Assembly (NCBI RefSeq): GCF_037892425.1
Contig: NZ_JBBKTT010000001.1
Span: forward strand, 434,001-498,000
Direction of reading: 5' to 3'
Source: Lacibacter sp. H375
Lineage (GTDB): Bacteria > Bacteroidota > Bacteroidia > Chitinophagales > Chitinophagaceae
Length of the DNA: 64,000 bases
The position numbers were made by a program, and so were the translations under genes. Positions 9,892 through 18,660 of the stretch are shown here, one piece after another. Each line of letters opens with the position of its first letter. The stretch's first letter is position 1. The notes beneath the pieces were generated by a model. It ran no database searches and had not been told where the DNA came from. It saw only the letters and a list, made by a program, of their open reading frames with translations.

Positions 9892-11442
9892 TTATTTTAT
9901 CATTGGATTAGTTGAAGTTTCAATTGCCGGAATCGGGAACATATCTACTTGCCCAGGTACAGGATCAGGTTTTAAAGAAGGGAAGTATCCTTTTTTCCTC
10001 CAACGCAATACATCTATATTGGCCACTTCTTCGCCACCTAATTCAACTGCCCTTTCGTGCATGACTGCTTTCAAAGCATCGTTTTTTGTTGCCGGTGAAA
10101 CAGGTGGCATAGCAACACCCGGACGGCTACGTACTTCGTTGATATAAATTGCTGCCTGTGCAGGTGTTCCTACTTCTGCTTCACATTCAGCTAACATCAG
10201 CAATACATCTGCATAACGAATTACACGTTGATTAATACCGCCGGGATGGAATCCGGAGTTTACGTATTCATAAATACTATACTTGCGGAAAAAACGCTTA
10301 ATGGTTACACCATTTTTTGTGCTTTTTGCAATGTTCATTGCAGCAGCAGTAAGTTGACGTGGTGTAACTGATGGGTTATTGATATTGTCAACAGCACCGG
10401 GAGCTGTTAAGATATTATCACCTTCTTCGTAAATAGTAAACTTGTATCTCGGATCATTCGCTTCAAATTCATTTAGAAATCTGTCTGAAGGAATGACATT
10501 ACCCCAGGTAATTCCATACTCCTGATTACGCACTGTACTCAACGGACTTGTTGAACCTTCACCAATATAACCCCAGTTAAAGTTGTTATCACCCTTATCA
10601 ACAAACACAACTTCAAAAATAGATTCAGCATTAAATTCATGTCCGGCTGTAATAGTTACACCACCATCACTCTTTATATCACCATCAAAATTCCACAGGT
10701 AATTAGGTACCAGCGAATATTTGCCATATACTTTTAGCAATGCAGTTTTAGCAGCAGCATAGTCGCCTTTTTGCATAAGTGCTCTGCCAAGTAAAGAATT
10801 AGCTGCACCACTTGTTGCTCTGCCATTATCCGCAGAACCATAGCTTGCAGGCAAAGCAGCTGCAGCTTCGGTGAGGTCTTTTACAATAAGAGCGTAGATA
10901 TCAGCAACAGGCGATTTGCCTTTAAAACCAATAGCAGAAGAAATTGTTTCTGTATACAACGGAACTTCTCCCCATTGTGATACTAATTCAAAATAAGCCC
11001 AGCCTCTTAAAAATTTAGCTTCGCCAACCACACGGTCTCTTAGTGCAGTATTATCAGTTATTGCAGGTGCTTTACTAAGTACCAGGTTTGCCCTGTTGAT
11101 CATTCGGTAGCAGCCAGTCCATACATCAGACATTACAGAGTTTGATGTTGCCGGTGATGGTTGCTTTAACAACTCAGCTCTTGGTGCCTCTAACTGATCT
11201 CCACCAGACCAACATTCGCCGCCTCTCATATCATGTGTAAAAAACCATTCCCGTCCAACCAACTGCGCAGATCTTAAACTTGAGTAAACAGCATTTACGC
11301 CATTCTGCAGCTCGCCTGCTGTTTTAAAATAACTTTCCGTTGTTGGGTTATTTTCATCCAACACCTCCAGTTTTTTGTTGCAGCCCATCATACTAACAAT
11401 TGCCAATGATGCTGCTATAATTGATTTTATATTTTGTTTCAT
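9892..11442 (-). CDS. RagB/SusD family nutrient-uptake outer membrane lipoprotein
   Basis: This 516-residue protein has a lipobox ending in SMMGC (Cys at about residue 21) followed by NKKLEVLDENNPTTESYF, the standard SusD start. TPR-like helices follow (FLRGWAYFELVSQWGEVPLYT, RATSGAANSLLGRALMQKGDYAAAKTALL), and the C-terminal part has RYADVLLMLAECEAE and AVMHERAVELGGE, all SusD hallmarks. It would form the surface lid of the SusC channel next to it, binding the transported ligand. It is 43 nt downstream of susC. The substrate is unknown: no glycosidase, peptidase or lyase is encoded in the locus. Confidence 0.96.
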   Translation of the reverse strand: MKQNIKSIIAASLAIVSMMGCNKKLEVLDENNPTTESYFKTAGELQNGVNAVYSSLRSAQLVGREWFFTHDMRGGECWSGGDQLEAPRAELLKQPSPATSNSVMSDVWTGCYRMINRANLVLSKAPAITDNTALRDRVVGEAKFLRGWAYFELVSQWGEVPLYTETISSAIGFKGKSPVADIYALIVKDLTEAAAALPASYGSADNGRATSGAANSLLGRALMQKGDYAAAKTALLKVYGKYSLVPNYLWNFDGDIKSDGGVTITAGHEFNAESIFEVVFVDKGDNNFNWGYIGEGSTSPLSTVRNQEYGITWGNVIPSDRFLNEFEANDPRYKFTIYEEGDNILTAPGAVDNINNPSVTPRQLTAAAMNIAKSTKNGVTIKRFFRKYSIYEYVNSGFHPGGINQRVIRYADVLLMLAECEAEVGTPAQAAIYINEVRSRPGVAMPPVSPATKNDALKAVMHERAVELGGEEVANIDVLRWRKKGYFPSLKPDPVPGQVDMFPIPAIETSTNPMIK

Positions 11443-11485
11443 AATACTATAATTGTTTTATAAAAATAAACCTGGGATAATACCA

Positions 11486-14400
11486 TTAAAAACTTGCCTG
11501 AATACCTGCCTGGAAAGATTTAGGCTGTGGGTACACAGCAAAGTCGATACCATTGGTTAATGATGAACCAGGAGTTCTGTTACCCACTTCCGGATCGAAT
11601 CCCGTGTATTTTGTAAACGTCAGAATATTTTGTGCCGATACATAAATACGCAAGCTCTTTACTGTTCCTTTTGTATGTGTTTCTAAAACCTTCACAGGCA
11701 CAGTATATCCTACCATAATATTTTTCAGGCGTAAAAACGAACCATCTTCAAGGAATCTGGTAGATGGACGGGCATTCCTGTTAGGATCAGATGAAATAGC
11801 ACGGGGGATATTTGTTTTTGTGTTGGTTGGTGTCCATGCATTCAATACTTGTGTGCCTGCATTGAAGAAACGAACCATACCTTCTGTAATAACCCTTGTG
11901 GCATTGTAAATCTTATTACCCTGTACTCCCTGGAAGAAAAGTGATGCATCAAAATTTTTGTAGTTGCCTCCAAGATTAAATGCGTAAGTAACTTTAGGAA
12001 TAAAGCTGCCTAGAAACTGGCGGTCATTGTTGTCAATTATTCCATCTTTGTTTAGATCCTTAAACTTAAGATCACCGGGAGCTGTAGCGGCAGTTTGTTT
12101 GGCATGGCTGCTAACTTCTGCAGCGTTTTGAAAGATACCTTCTACTACCCAACCATAAAAACCCTGAACAGAATATCCCGGAGCAGTATTGGTAATATTA
12201 TCACCACCAAAATCTGCGTCGTTGCCCCGCTCAATTTTTGTAACACCTTCAGCCAACTTAGTTACCTGGTTGGTTACAAAACTCATGTTGGTACTTGCAT
12301 ACCATTTAAACGAACCTTCTCTTTTATTATAACCCAATTGAAATTCAAACCCGTTATTTTTCATGGCACCAACATTTTGCAATACCGTGTTGTTGATGAA
12401 TCCAAACGATGGCGGAATCGGCACTCCCAAAATCAGGTTATCAGTATTTCTTTTATAATACTCAGCTGAGAAAGTGATCTTATTTTTAAATAATCCAAGA
12501 TCAAGACCAATGTTTATCTGTTTTGTTTTTTCCCATTCCAGATCCTGATTACCCAATCCTGGAATATTAGAACCAGGTCCACCTGTAATTGAATTACCGA
12601 AAGGATAAGATGAGCTATTTGCAAGTACGCTAACTAACCAAGGCGTGTTTCCTAATACCAAGCCATTAAGACCAGTAATTCCATATCCCACTCTTACTTT
12701 CAATTCTGAAATTTTGGGAATGTTTCTCATAAAATCTTCCTGGTCAACTCTCCAGCCAACAGAGGCAGATGGGAATGTTGCCCATTTTTTACCCGGCGCC
12801 CAAACTGAAAGTCCATCACGTCTCACAGCTACACTTAAGATGTACTTGCTCTGATAATCATAATTCAAACGTCCCAGGTAGGATAACAATGTATTTTCTC
12901 CAACCAGCGTTTGTGCAGAAATATTCGTTGCATTATTTAACGTGCGCAGGTCGTTTGATGGCTGATTACCACTGGCATTTTCCTGCTTTGTTTGCTGATC
13001 CTGTTGTTCATACACAGCAATTACATTGAGATGATGGTTGCCAAAAGTTTTGTCGAATGTAAGTTGCTCTGTAAATAATTTTACAGTTGAAACATTACGG
13101 TTATTGGTAATTGTTGCCTGCGTGGCACTTGAACCGGCTACCGCACCATTATCATTAAAAATTGGAGCGAAACGGTAATCTAAACCTGTTGCATAATCAA
13201 TACCAAATGTTGATTTAAATTTCAACCAGCTGGTTATATTAGCCTCGAGAAAAGCAGTACCAAAAATCTTTACTGTTGATCTTTTCCCACGGTTCTTTAA
13301 TGCTGCATCTTCTACAGGGTTAGTAGGATCACCACCATCTTTAGTAGCATCTACACCTCTGTATCCTCCATTAGAAGTTGGATCGTAAACAGGTATGTGC
13401 GGCATCATTCTTATTACGTTTACCAAATTGGATCTTGAGCCGGTTTCATTATTATCATAATCCTGTGTACCGGAAGCAACATAGAGGTTTTCACCGAACG
13501 TAAAAACCTTGCTGATAATATGATCTGAGTTAATGCGGAAATTATAACGGCGATATGCCACAGTTGGAGTGGTACCTTGCTGGTCGGTGTAACCCGCAGA
13601 AGCATGAAATCTTGATATATCATTACCGCCACTTAAGCCTACATTATGCTGGTTCATTGCGCCTTTCTTAAAATAGGCATCCTGCCAGTCTGTATTAGTT
13701 TGGCCATACGTTTGTGCTGCTCCCGCATGTGTGGGTTGATTTATTTGAGGTTCTGTAAGTCTCGGCACCTGGCTGCCTCTGTAAGCAAGTGCATATTGCT
13801 TAAACTGTTCTGTGTTCAGAAGTGAAAGACGTTTTGTTACTTCCTGTGTGCCAAAATAAGAATCAAGAGTAACACTCATTTTACCGTCTCTTCTTCCTTT
13901 TTTTGTATTGATGATTATCACACCGCTGGTAGCTCTTGAGCCATAAATAGCAGCAGCTGATGCATCTTTCAATACATCTACCGATTCAATATCTTTTACA
14001 TCAATCGCAGCAAGATTTCCTGTGGGAAATCCATCTACAACATACAACGGATCGGAAGCAAAACTAATAGAGCTGATACCTCTGATCCGCACAATTGGCT
14101 CGGTACCCGGGCTTCCGTTATTTGTTACCTGCAAACCAGCAACACGACCCTGCAAGGCCTGCGAAATAGTTAGTGCGGGCAGCTCATTCAACGTTTTACT
14201 GTTTACAGTTGAAACAGCACCTGTTACCAATGCCCTTTTCTGCGTTCCATAACCGATCACCACCACTTCATTTAATGCTTTATTTGATAAAGACATCACT
14301 ACTCTTACAGAAGATTTGCCTTCTATATTTACTTCCTGGGTAACCATACCAATAAACGACAATACCAGCACTTTGGCATTGTCCTCTACTTCTATCGAGA

Positions 14401-14908
14401 ACGAACCTTTATTATCCGTAGTAGTTGCTTTGTCAGTTCCCTTTACCTGCACCGTTACACCGGCAAGGGGTTCTGATCCTTCACCTGCTACGGTACCCGT
14501 GATTGTACGCACAACCTGGTTACCTTCAAATTGATCTTTTTTCTCTGAAATAATAAAAACACCTGAAGTTTCATCAAACCGGTATTTAAGTCTGGTTTGT
14601 TGCAGCACAGCATCCATTACCTGTGACAATGGCGTTTCTTTTGCTTTTACAGTTACAATCTTTCCTGGCGGAATAATGTCATTAGAAAACGTAAACCTGT
14701 AATTGGTTTCTTTTTCAATGGCTTTAAAAAACGTGGTCATTTTTACCCCGTTCAGCGAAAGGGTTACTTTCACATCCTGGGAAAAGCCTCCTGCATGTAC
14801 CATGAGGCTACATACAAACAGAAAAATCGCAGTCAGTTTCATAATTTTAAGCAGCTTCGTTAAAGATGGATTTGGCATACTCCACCTGCAAGGATGATTT
14901 TTTTTCAT
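11486..14908 (-). CDS. SusC/RagA TonB-linked outer membrane protein with STN signalling domain
   Basis: This 1140-residue protein has, in order, a signal sequence (AIFLFVCSLMVHAGGFSQ), an STN domain (about residues 47-125), a carboxypeptidase-regulatory-like domain (RTITGTVAGEGSEPLAGVTVQVKG), a TonB-box-like stretch EVVVIGYGTQ, the plug (VSTVNSKTLNELPALTISQALQ, VRIRGISSI, DPLYVVDGFP, DASAAAIYGSRATSGVIIINTKKG) and a 22-strand-type barrel ending in FQAGIQASF. The STN domain is the part that contacts a FecR-type anti-sigma factor in trans-envelope signalling, which fits the FecR and ECF genes just upstream. It should import a ligand captured by the SusD partner using TonB energy. Confidence 0.97.
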   Translation of the reverse strand: MKKNHPCRWSMPNPSLTKLLKIMKLTAIFLFVCSLMVHAGGFSQDVKVTLSLNGVKMTTFFKAIEKETNYRFTFSNDIIPPGKIVTVKAKETPLSQVMDAVLQQTRLKYRFDETSGVFIISEKKDQFEGNQVVRTITGTVAGEGSEPLAGVTVQVKGTDKATTTDNKGSFSIEVEDNAKVLVLSFIGMVTQEVNIEGKSSVRVVMSLSNKALNEVVVIGYGTQKRALVTGAVSTVNSKTLNELPALTISQALQGRVAGLQVTNNGSPGTEPIVRIRGISSISFASDPLYVVDGFPTGNLAAIDVKDIESVDVLKDASAAAIYGSRATSGVIIINTKKGRRDGKMSVTLDSYFGTQEVTKRLSLLNTEQFKQYALAYRGSQVPRLTEPQINQPTHAGAAQTYGQTNTDWQDAYFKKGAMNQHNVGLSGGNDISRFHASAGYTDQQGTTPTVAYRRYNFRINSDHIISKVFTFGENLYVASGTQDYDNNETGSRSNLVNVIRMMPHIPVYDPTSNGGYRGVDATKDGGDPTNPVEDAALKNRGKRSTVKIFGTAFLEANITSWLKFKSTFGIDYATGLDYRFAPIFNDNGAVAGSSATQATITNNRNVSTVKLFTEQLTFDKTFGNHHLNVIAVYEQQDQQTKQENASGNQPSNDLRTLNNATNISAQTLVGENTLLSYLGRLNYDYQSKYILSVAVRRDGLSVWAPGKKWATFPSASVGWRVDQEDFMRNIPKISELKVRVGYGITGLNGLVLGNTPWLVSVLANSSSYPFGNSITGGPGSNIPGLGNQDLEWEKTKQINIGLDLGLFKNKITFSAEYYKRNTDNLILGVPIPPSFGFINNTVLQNVGAMKNNGFEFQLGYNKREGSFKWYASTNMSFVTNQVTKLAEGVTKIERGNDADFGGDNITNTAPGYSVQGFYGWVVEGIFQNAAEVSSHAKQTAATAPGDLKFKDLNKDGIIDNNDRQFLGSFIPKVTYAFNLGGNYKNFDASLFFQGVQGNKIYNATRVITEGMVRFFNAGTQVLNAWTPTNTKTNIPRAISSDPNRNARPSTRFLEDGSFLRLKNIMVGYTVPVKVLETHTKGTVKSLRIYVSAQNILTFTKYTGFDPEVGNRTPGSSLTNGIDFAVYPQPKSFQAGIQASF

Positions 14909-14974
14909 ACCTTTATTTTGGTTTTAATTTAAAAAATAGAAACTCTTTTATTTTAAAAGCGTTTCAAAGTTTTG

Positions 14975-15007
14975 ATACAGGTAGAATGCTGCAACATTCT
15001 CCTGTAT
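14975..15007. other. hairpin between fecR and susC
   Basis: ATACAGG-t-AGAATG (14975-14988) pairs with CATTCT-CCTGTAT (14995-15007) around a 6-nt loop, a 13-bp stem with one bulge. It starts 3 nt after the FecR stop on the minus strand. On the plus strand it is followed by TTTTATTTTG, but on the minus strand (the coding direction) no good U-tract follows. It may stabilise the sigma/anti-sigma mRNA end or act as a partial terminator before susC. Confidence 0.55.
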
Positions 15008-15009
15008 TT

Positions 15010-16110
15010 TTATTTTGACAGGTTTATGGTTAATGTTTGGCCTGGTTCAATTGTATAATTAAAATGTTTAGATTCCTTTAAATAATCAAGAACCGTATTC
15101 AGATCCTCCTTTTCGTATGTTCCTGTAAACCGATAGTGGCAAATGGTGGTATCCTTAAAATTAATTTTTGCACCGTACCACCTTTCCAATAAAATGGCGA
15201 TGTTGTGAAATTCTTCATCATCAAACATCAATTTGTTTTCTTTCCAGGCTATTTCCTTAATATCACCGGTACTTGTGACCACCAATTTTTTCGGAAGGCT
15301 ATCTGTAACATAAGTGTCCTTGCTTGCCGTGGTTAAATTGTTATTTAGCGTGTTGGCATTCCCATTTTGCCATTCTATTTTTTGGTTGGGATAAAGCAAC
15401 ATCTTAACATTATTATTTTCTTTAAGTGTTACTTCCACCAATCCACTTATCAGAGATGCTTCAGTGTTTTTTTCATTCAGATATGCCTTTACATTAAAAG
15501 CAGTACCCAATGCTTTTACATCCATTGCGGGGGTGTGCACAATAAATGGTCGGGTGATATCATGCTTCACTTCAAAAAAAGCTTCTCCTTCTAAATAAAC
15601 ATCCCTTGTAGCTATACCATAATTTTCATTGATCTTGATATTGCTTCCGGCATTTAACGTAACAACAGAGCCATCGGGTAATTGAATATTCTTTCTTTCG
15701 CCATATACCGCCGCATAGGTTTTACTATTATCTCTGCCTCCAATAAAATAGTTGATCGTAACAAACAGACCTGCCACAATGATAGCCGCAGCTGTAATTT
15801 TTAGCACTAGAGGCAAAACCTTTCCTCTCCAGCCTTTTTTAAATTTCACCATCTCAACAACCGGCGTACTCTCTCTCAATGCAAGGCTGTTTTCTAAACG
15901 GGTAGCCTGTTCCTCGAGGTCGGCCTGCGCCAAAGCATTAAATAGCTGAACATATTGTTCTTCGGCATCCGCAATCAATAAAGCCTTGTCGGGGTTTTCT
16001 CGTATATAATTTTCCCAAAACGCAATATCAGCAGGAGCAGACCTTTTGCAATAGTTAATAAAAGATTCGTCGGAAAGTAGTTCTTCAATGGTCATTTTAT
16101 CAGCGTTCAT
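15010..16110 (-). CDS. FecR family anti-sigma factor
   Basis: This 366-residue protein has a cytoplasmic N-terminal part of about 100 residues, a membrane helix at about residues 103-122 (LKITAAAIIVAGLFVTINYF), and a periplasmic FecR domain (YGERKNIQLPDGSVVTLNAGSNIKI, YLEGEAFFEVKHD, PFIVHTPAMDVKALGTAFNVKAY) followed by a C-terminal DUF4974-like segment that ends LTINLSK. It should hold the upstream ECF sigma factor inactive until the STN domain of the SusC protein signals ligand binding. It lies 89 nt downstream of the sigma gene and 100 nt upstream of susC, the classic order. Confidence 0.96.
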   Translation of the reverse strand: MNADKMTIEELLSDESFINYCKRSAPADIAFWENYIRENPDKALLIADAEEQYVQLFNALAQADLEEQATRLENSLALRESTPVVEMVKFKKGWRGKVLPLVLKITAAAIIVAGLFVTINYFIGGRDNSKTYAAVYGERKNIQLPDGSVVTLNAGSNIKINENYGIATRDVYLEGEAFFEVKHDITRPFIVHTPAMDVKALGTAFNVKAYLNEKNTEASLISGLVEVTLKENNNVKMLLYPNQKIEWQNGNANTLNNNLTTASKDTYVTDSLPKKLVVTSTGDIKEIAWKENKLMFDDEEFHNIAILLERWYGAKINFKDTTICHYRFTGTYEKEDLNTVLDYLKESKHFNYTIEPGQTLTINLSK

Positions 16111-16199
16111 GGTATAATATTAGGATCTGTTCTAAAGCAGAGTAAGTTGCAGGCATTTTTTACCCGTCATTTGAAAAGATTTTTTAAAAAAAGCCAGCC

Positions 16200-16829
16200 T
16201 TAATACTTTTGGCACATGGCAAAAGTGGCAGCAGAGGCCAAAACAGTGAGCACGGACATGAGTGCAGCACTTTGTGGATGACGGCTCTTCACTATATCTA
16301 ATTTGAGCTTCTTTAATCCCTCATGAATTTTATTATAAACCGTGCGATGAGATAAGCCGGTTCTTTGTACAATTTCCGGGTAGCTTAACCCGTCGTAGAA
16401 CTTTAGTATAATCAGTTCTTTTTGACGGTTCGGCAGTTCATTGATACGATCCATCAACAGTTGAAACAAATGGCTTTGTTCATCTTTACGTATTAATTTT
16501 TCTTCCGGATTAGGTTGCGGATCTTCGGGGTAGCTGCTCCATACCACTTCTAATAAACCTGACTGTTTGTTTTTTTTCCAGTCTGCAGTAAGCTTTCTTA
16601 AAAATGAAGTGATGAGATAGGATTTTACATCTCTTGCATCCTGTATTGTTTCCCTCTTTTCCCAAAGGTATAAAAATAATTGCTGGATAATGTCTTTCAC
16701 CAAATGGGCATCCTTCATTTCCTTCAACCCAATGAATAAAAGTGTATGATAGTATTTTTTATATAAGGCTAAAAACATTTCTTTATCACCTTGTTTCAGC
16801 CCTTGCCACAAGTTGTTATCATTATCCAT
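16200..16829 (-). CDS. RNA polymerase ECF-type sigma-70 factor (SusC/FecR-linked) with hydrophobic C-terminal tail
   Basis: This 209-residue protein starts MDNDNNLWQGLKQGDKEMFL; the ATG at 16829 is chosen over a TTG two codons upstream. Region 2 (FLALYKKYYHTLLFIGLKEMKD, VKDIIQQLFLYLWEKRETI, VKSYLITSFLRKLTADWKKNK) and region 4 (INELPNRQKELIILKFYDGLSYPEIVQRTGLSHRTVYNKIHEGLKKLK) match ECF factors of the Bacteroidota nutrient-uptake type. The last 20 residues (AALMSVLTVLASAATFAM) are hydrophobic, long enough for a membrane segment, which is unusual for a sigma factor. It is controlled by the FecR gene 89 nt downstream and should activate the SusCD locus. Confidence 0.95.
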   Translation of the reverse strand: MDNDNNLWQGLKQGDKEMFLALYKKYYHTLLFIGLKEMKDAHLVKDIIQQLFLYLWEKRETIQDARDVKSYLITSFLRKLTADWKKNKQSGLLEVVWSSYPEDPQPNPEEKLIRKDEQSHLFQLLMDRINELPNRQKELIILKFYDGLSYPEIVQRTGLSHRTVYNKIHEGLKKLKLDIVKSRHPQSAALMSVLTVLASAATFAMCQKY

Positions 16830-16986
16830 AAGCAATCGTAATGAACGTTGGTGAGTTCTATCTTATAATAGCACTACATGTTTCCAATTAGAAAGTAAAG
16901 TAGAACTTATTTTGCAATTTGAAAAAACTATACCCAACGATTCTTCGGGTAAATATATTTAATACCCGCATAGAAAAACGAAAAAA

Positions 16987-17055
16987 ATGCAACCAGCTTC
17001 TAAATCAATATGCAATTACGAACTCTCTTTTTCGCTTGATGACAATGGAAAATAA
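16987..17055 (+). CDS. possible 22-residue small ORF (low confidence)
   Basis: ATG at 16987, TAA at 17053-17055, encoding MQPASKSICNYELSFSLDDN followed by GK. The start follows an A-rich stretch (GAAAAAA), which can serve for initiation in Bacteroidota. A terminator-like hairpin with a T5 tail follows 40 nt downstream on the same strand, so a small transcript is plausible. There is no homologue I recognise, and a 22-codon ORF can occur by chance. The transcript could equally be a non-coding RNA or nothing. Confidence 0.2.
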   Translation: MQPASKSICNYELSFSLDDNGK

Positions 17056-17095
17056 AATTATATCGTCTTAGCTTCTTGTGTTTTTTCACAGTTTG

Positions 17096-17126
17096 GTCGG
17101 GCGGAAATTGTATGTCCCGACTTTTT
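17096..17126 (+). terminator. plus-strand terminator-like hairpin without an annotated gene upstream
   Basis: GTCGGG (17096-17101) pairs with CCCGAC (17116-17121) around a 14-nt loop and is followed by TTTTTG. Both flanking genes are on the minus strand, so it would end a small plus-strand transcript. Confidence 0.5.
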
Positions 17127-17161
17127 GATTCGCTGGTCCACTATAAGATAACTGATGAAAT

Positions 17162-17183
17162 AAACCCACCAATTGGTGGGTTT
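17162..17183. terminator. palindromic terminator downstream of the T9SS cargo gene
   Basis: A 22-bp perfect palindrome, AAACCCACCAATTGGTGGGT plus TT, lies 5 nt beyond the cargo gene stop on the minus strand. The minus-strand continuation is TTTCATC, weakly U-rich; the plus-strand continuation ATTTTTTATT is better. It is likely bidirectional. Confidence 0.75.
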
Positions 17184-17188
17184 ATTTT

Positions 17189-18526
17189 TTATTGTTTGAT
17201 GAACTGATGTGCCTGCTGTTCTTTTCCGTTCGTTATTCTTACTACATAAGAGCCTTTCGCCAATGATTGTATTGGTATTGATCGTTCATTTATTCCTGCT
17301 GTTGAATTTGTTGATGAACGATAAACAGTTCTTCCATACAGATCAATAATAGAAATAATAAGTAGTTCTGGTTTTTTTGCAGTCCATGTTACCTGCAAAC
17401 TGTTAGCAGAGGATTGAAACACTTTTGAAATATTTACGAATTCGTCTTCACGGACAGAAGAAGTAACACCATCAAATACTGATGGTGTAAATGCAAGGCC
17501 TTTAAAGGTTGTATTTGCGGCGGCTGTTGCTAATGTTGTGAGTGAAGCGGTCATGTTGGCATTGTAACCAGATGCATCAACAAGTGAGTAAAGATTGGTG
17601 TTACTGGTTACATAAAGTGTTACTGTGGTACCATTAACTGTTCCTGTTAAACCACGGGGAGCAGTAATTGCTTTTGAATTATTCTTCACCCATGAGCCAG
17701 CAACCAATGAATACTTTGTTAGTGTATTAGCTAAAGTCCCGCCGAAGTTGTTACCATCGCATACATATAACACATCAGGCCCGGCAACGGCATTATCCAG
17801 ATCAGCAAGGAAAAAACCGAGAGGCGTGGAATTTGCAGTTGGTAATCCCGGAAGATTTGTAATTGTGGGAGCCACCGTTACAGGGAAGGTTCCCGAGAAA
17901 ACTCCAACTGAAACATTGTTGAATTCGCAGGAAATGTACAATTGGTTATTAAATACGTTTAACTGATAATTAGAAAGGTTTGCAGTATTCACAGACAAAG
18001 ATGTTGTTCCCCCAAGTGTAACATAACGAACACCACCACCTCCGTTAAGATTTGAACCTGCTACAGCAATGTCTGTACCATTTGGACTATACGCACTCTC
18101 AACACTTTCGCCACTATATGCTCCTGTAACAGTAGTTGTATTGATCACTTCATTTTTATCGATTCGTGCAATAACCCTTGGAACAATAGCCGAAGTGAAT
18201 GAAGTAAGAGGTTGCGAAAACTCATCTACATCATAACCCGGCAGAAGCAGGTAACGGTTATCGAGTGATAAAGTAACAAGCCCTCCATAAGCATTATTAC
18301 TCAGCATAAACTTCCTGTTTGCACCCGATGTTGTAACAGGCATGGCAACTGTTTGCACAAGTGTGCCGGTGGTTGTATATTCATCCAAGAAACATCGGGC
18401 AGCGGCATTACCGTTATAAACGCTACCATTGCCTAACCTTACTACGACAAGATTGCCGGTTGTAAACTGGGCATCGCAGAAAAAAACAAAAAATAAGAAA
18501 ATTGCAGATAGATAGCTTTTTTTCAC
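17189..18526 (-). CDS. secreted protein with T9SS type A C-terminal sorting domain
   Basis: This 445-residue protein has a signal peptide (MKKSYLSAIFLFFVFFCDAQ) and a body of about 340 residues rich in Thr, Asn, Gly and Val that looks like beta-propeller-type repeats (RYLLLPGYDVDEFSQ, YSPNGTDIAVAGSNLNG, DVLYVCDGNNFGGT, TVTLYVTSNTNLYSLVD). The tail has the type A sorting pattern: LQVTWTAKKPELLIISIIDL, YGRTVYRSS, then SLAKGSYVVRITNGKEQQAHQF. It should be exported by the Sec pathway and then by the type IX system, whose gldKLMN core is in the same window. The function of the body is unknown. A palindromic terminator follows. Confidence 0.85.
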   Translation of the reverse strand: MKKSYLSAIFLFFVFFCDAQFTTGNLVVVRLGNGSVYNGNAAARCFLDEYTTTGTLVQTVAMPVTTSGANRKFMLSNNAYGGLVTLSLDNRYLLLPGYDVDEFSQPLTSFTSAIVPRVIARIDKNEVINTTTVTGAYSGESVESAYSPNGTDIAVAGSNLNGGGGVRYVTLGGTTSLSVNTANLSNYQLNVFNNQLYISCEFNNVSVGVFSGTFPVTVAPTITNLPGLPTANSTPLGFFLADLDNAVAGPDVLYVCDGNNFGGTLANTLTKYSLVAGSWVKNNSKAITAPRGLTGTVNGTTVTLYVTSNTNLYSLVDASGYNANMTASLTTLATAAANTTFKGLAFTPSVFDGVTSSVREDEFVNISKVFQSSANSLQVTWTAKKPELLIISIIDLYGRTVYRSSTNSTAGINERSIPIQSLAKGSYVVRITNGKEQQAHQFIKQ

Positions 18527-18660
18527 ACACAGAAGTTTTGGTATTCACAAATATAAGGTCTGGAGCACGCTGTTATTTTATTTTCTGTTCACAGTCGTGA
18601 CTTGCTGGCACAACGCATCAACTGGACTGATAATTGATATACTATATTAAACACACAACT

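Larger units (their letters stand above)
16830..17188. other. 359-nt intergenic region with three hairpins and a possible small plus-strand transcript
   Basis: This gap lies upstream of the ECF sigma gene (minus) and downstream of the T9SS cargo gene (minus). It holds a CGGGTA/TACCCG hairpin at 16946-16968, a 22-codon ORF on the plus strand at 16987-17055, a plus-strand terminator-like hairpin at 17096-17126 and the palindromic terminator at 17162-17183. The sigma promoter should be in the left half; I see no clean TTTG/TAnnTTTG pair there. Confidence 0.6.

Noticed and set aside
9892-14908. Polysaccharide utilisation locus
   Set aside because: SusC and SusD are present but no carbohydrate-active enzyme is encoded nearby, so the substrate class cannot be claimed.
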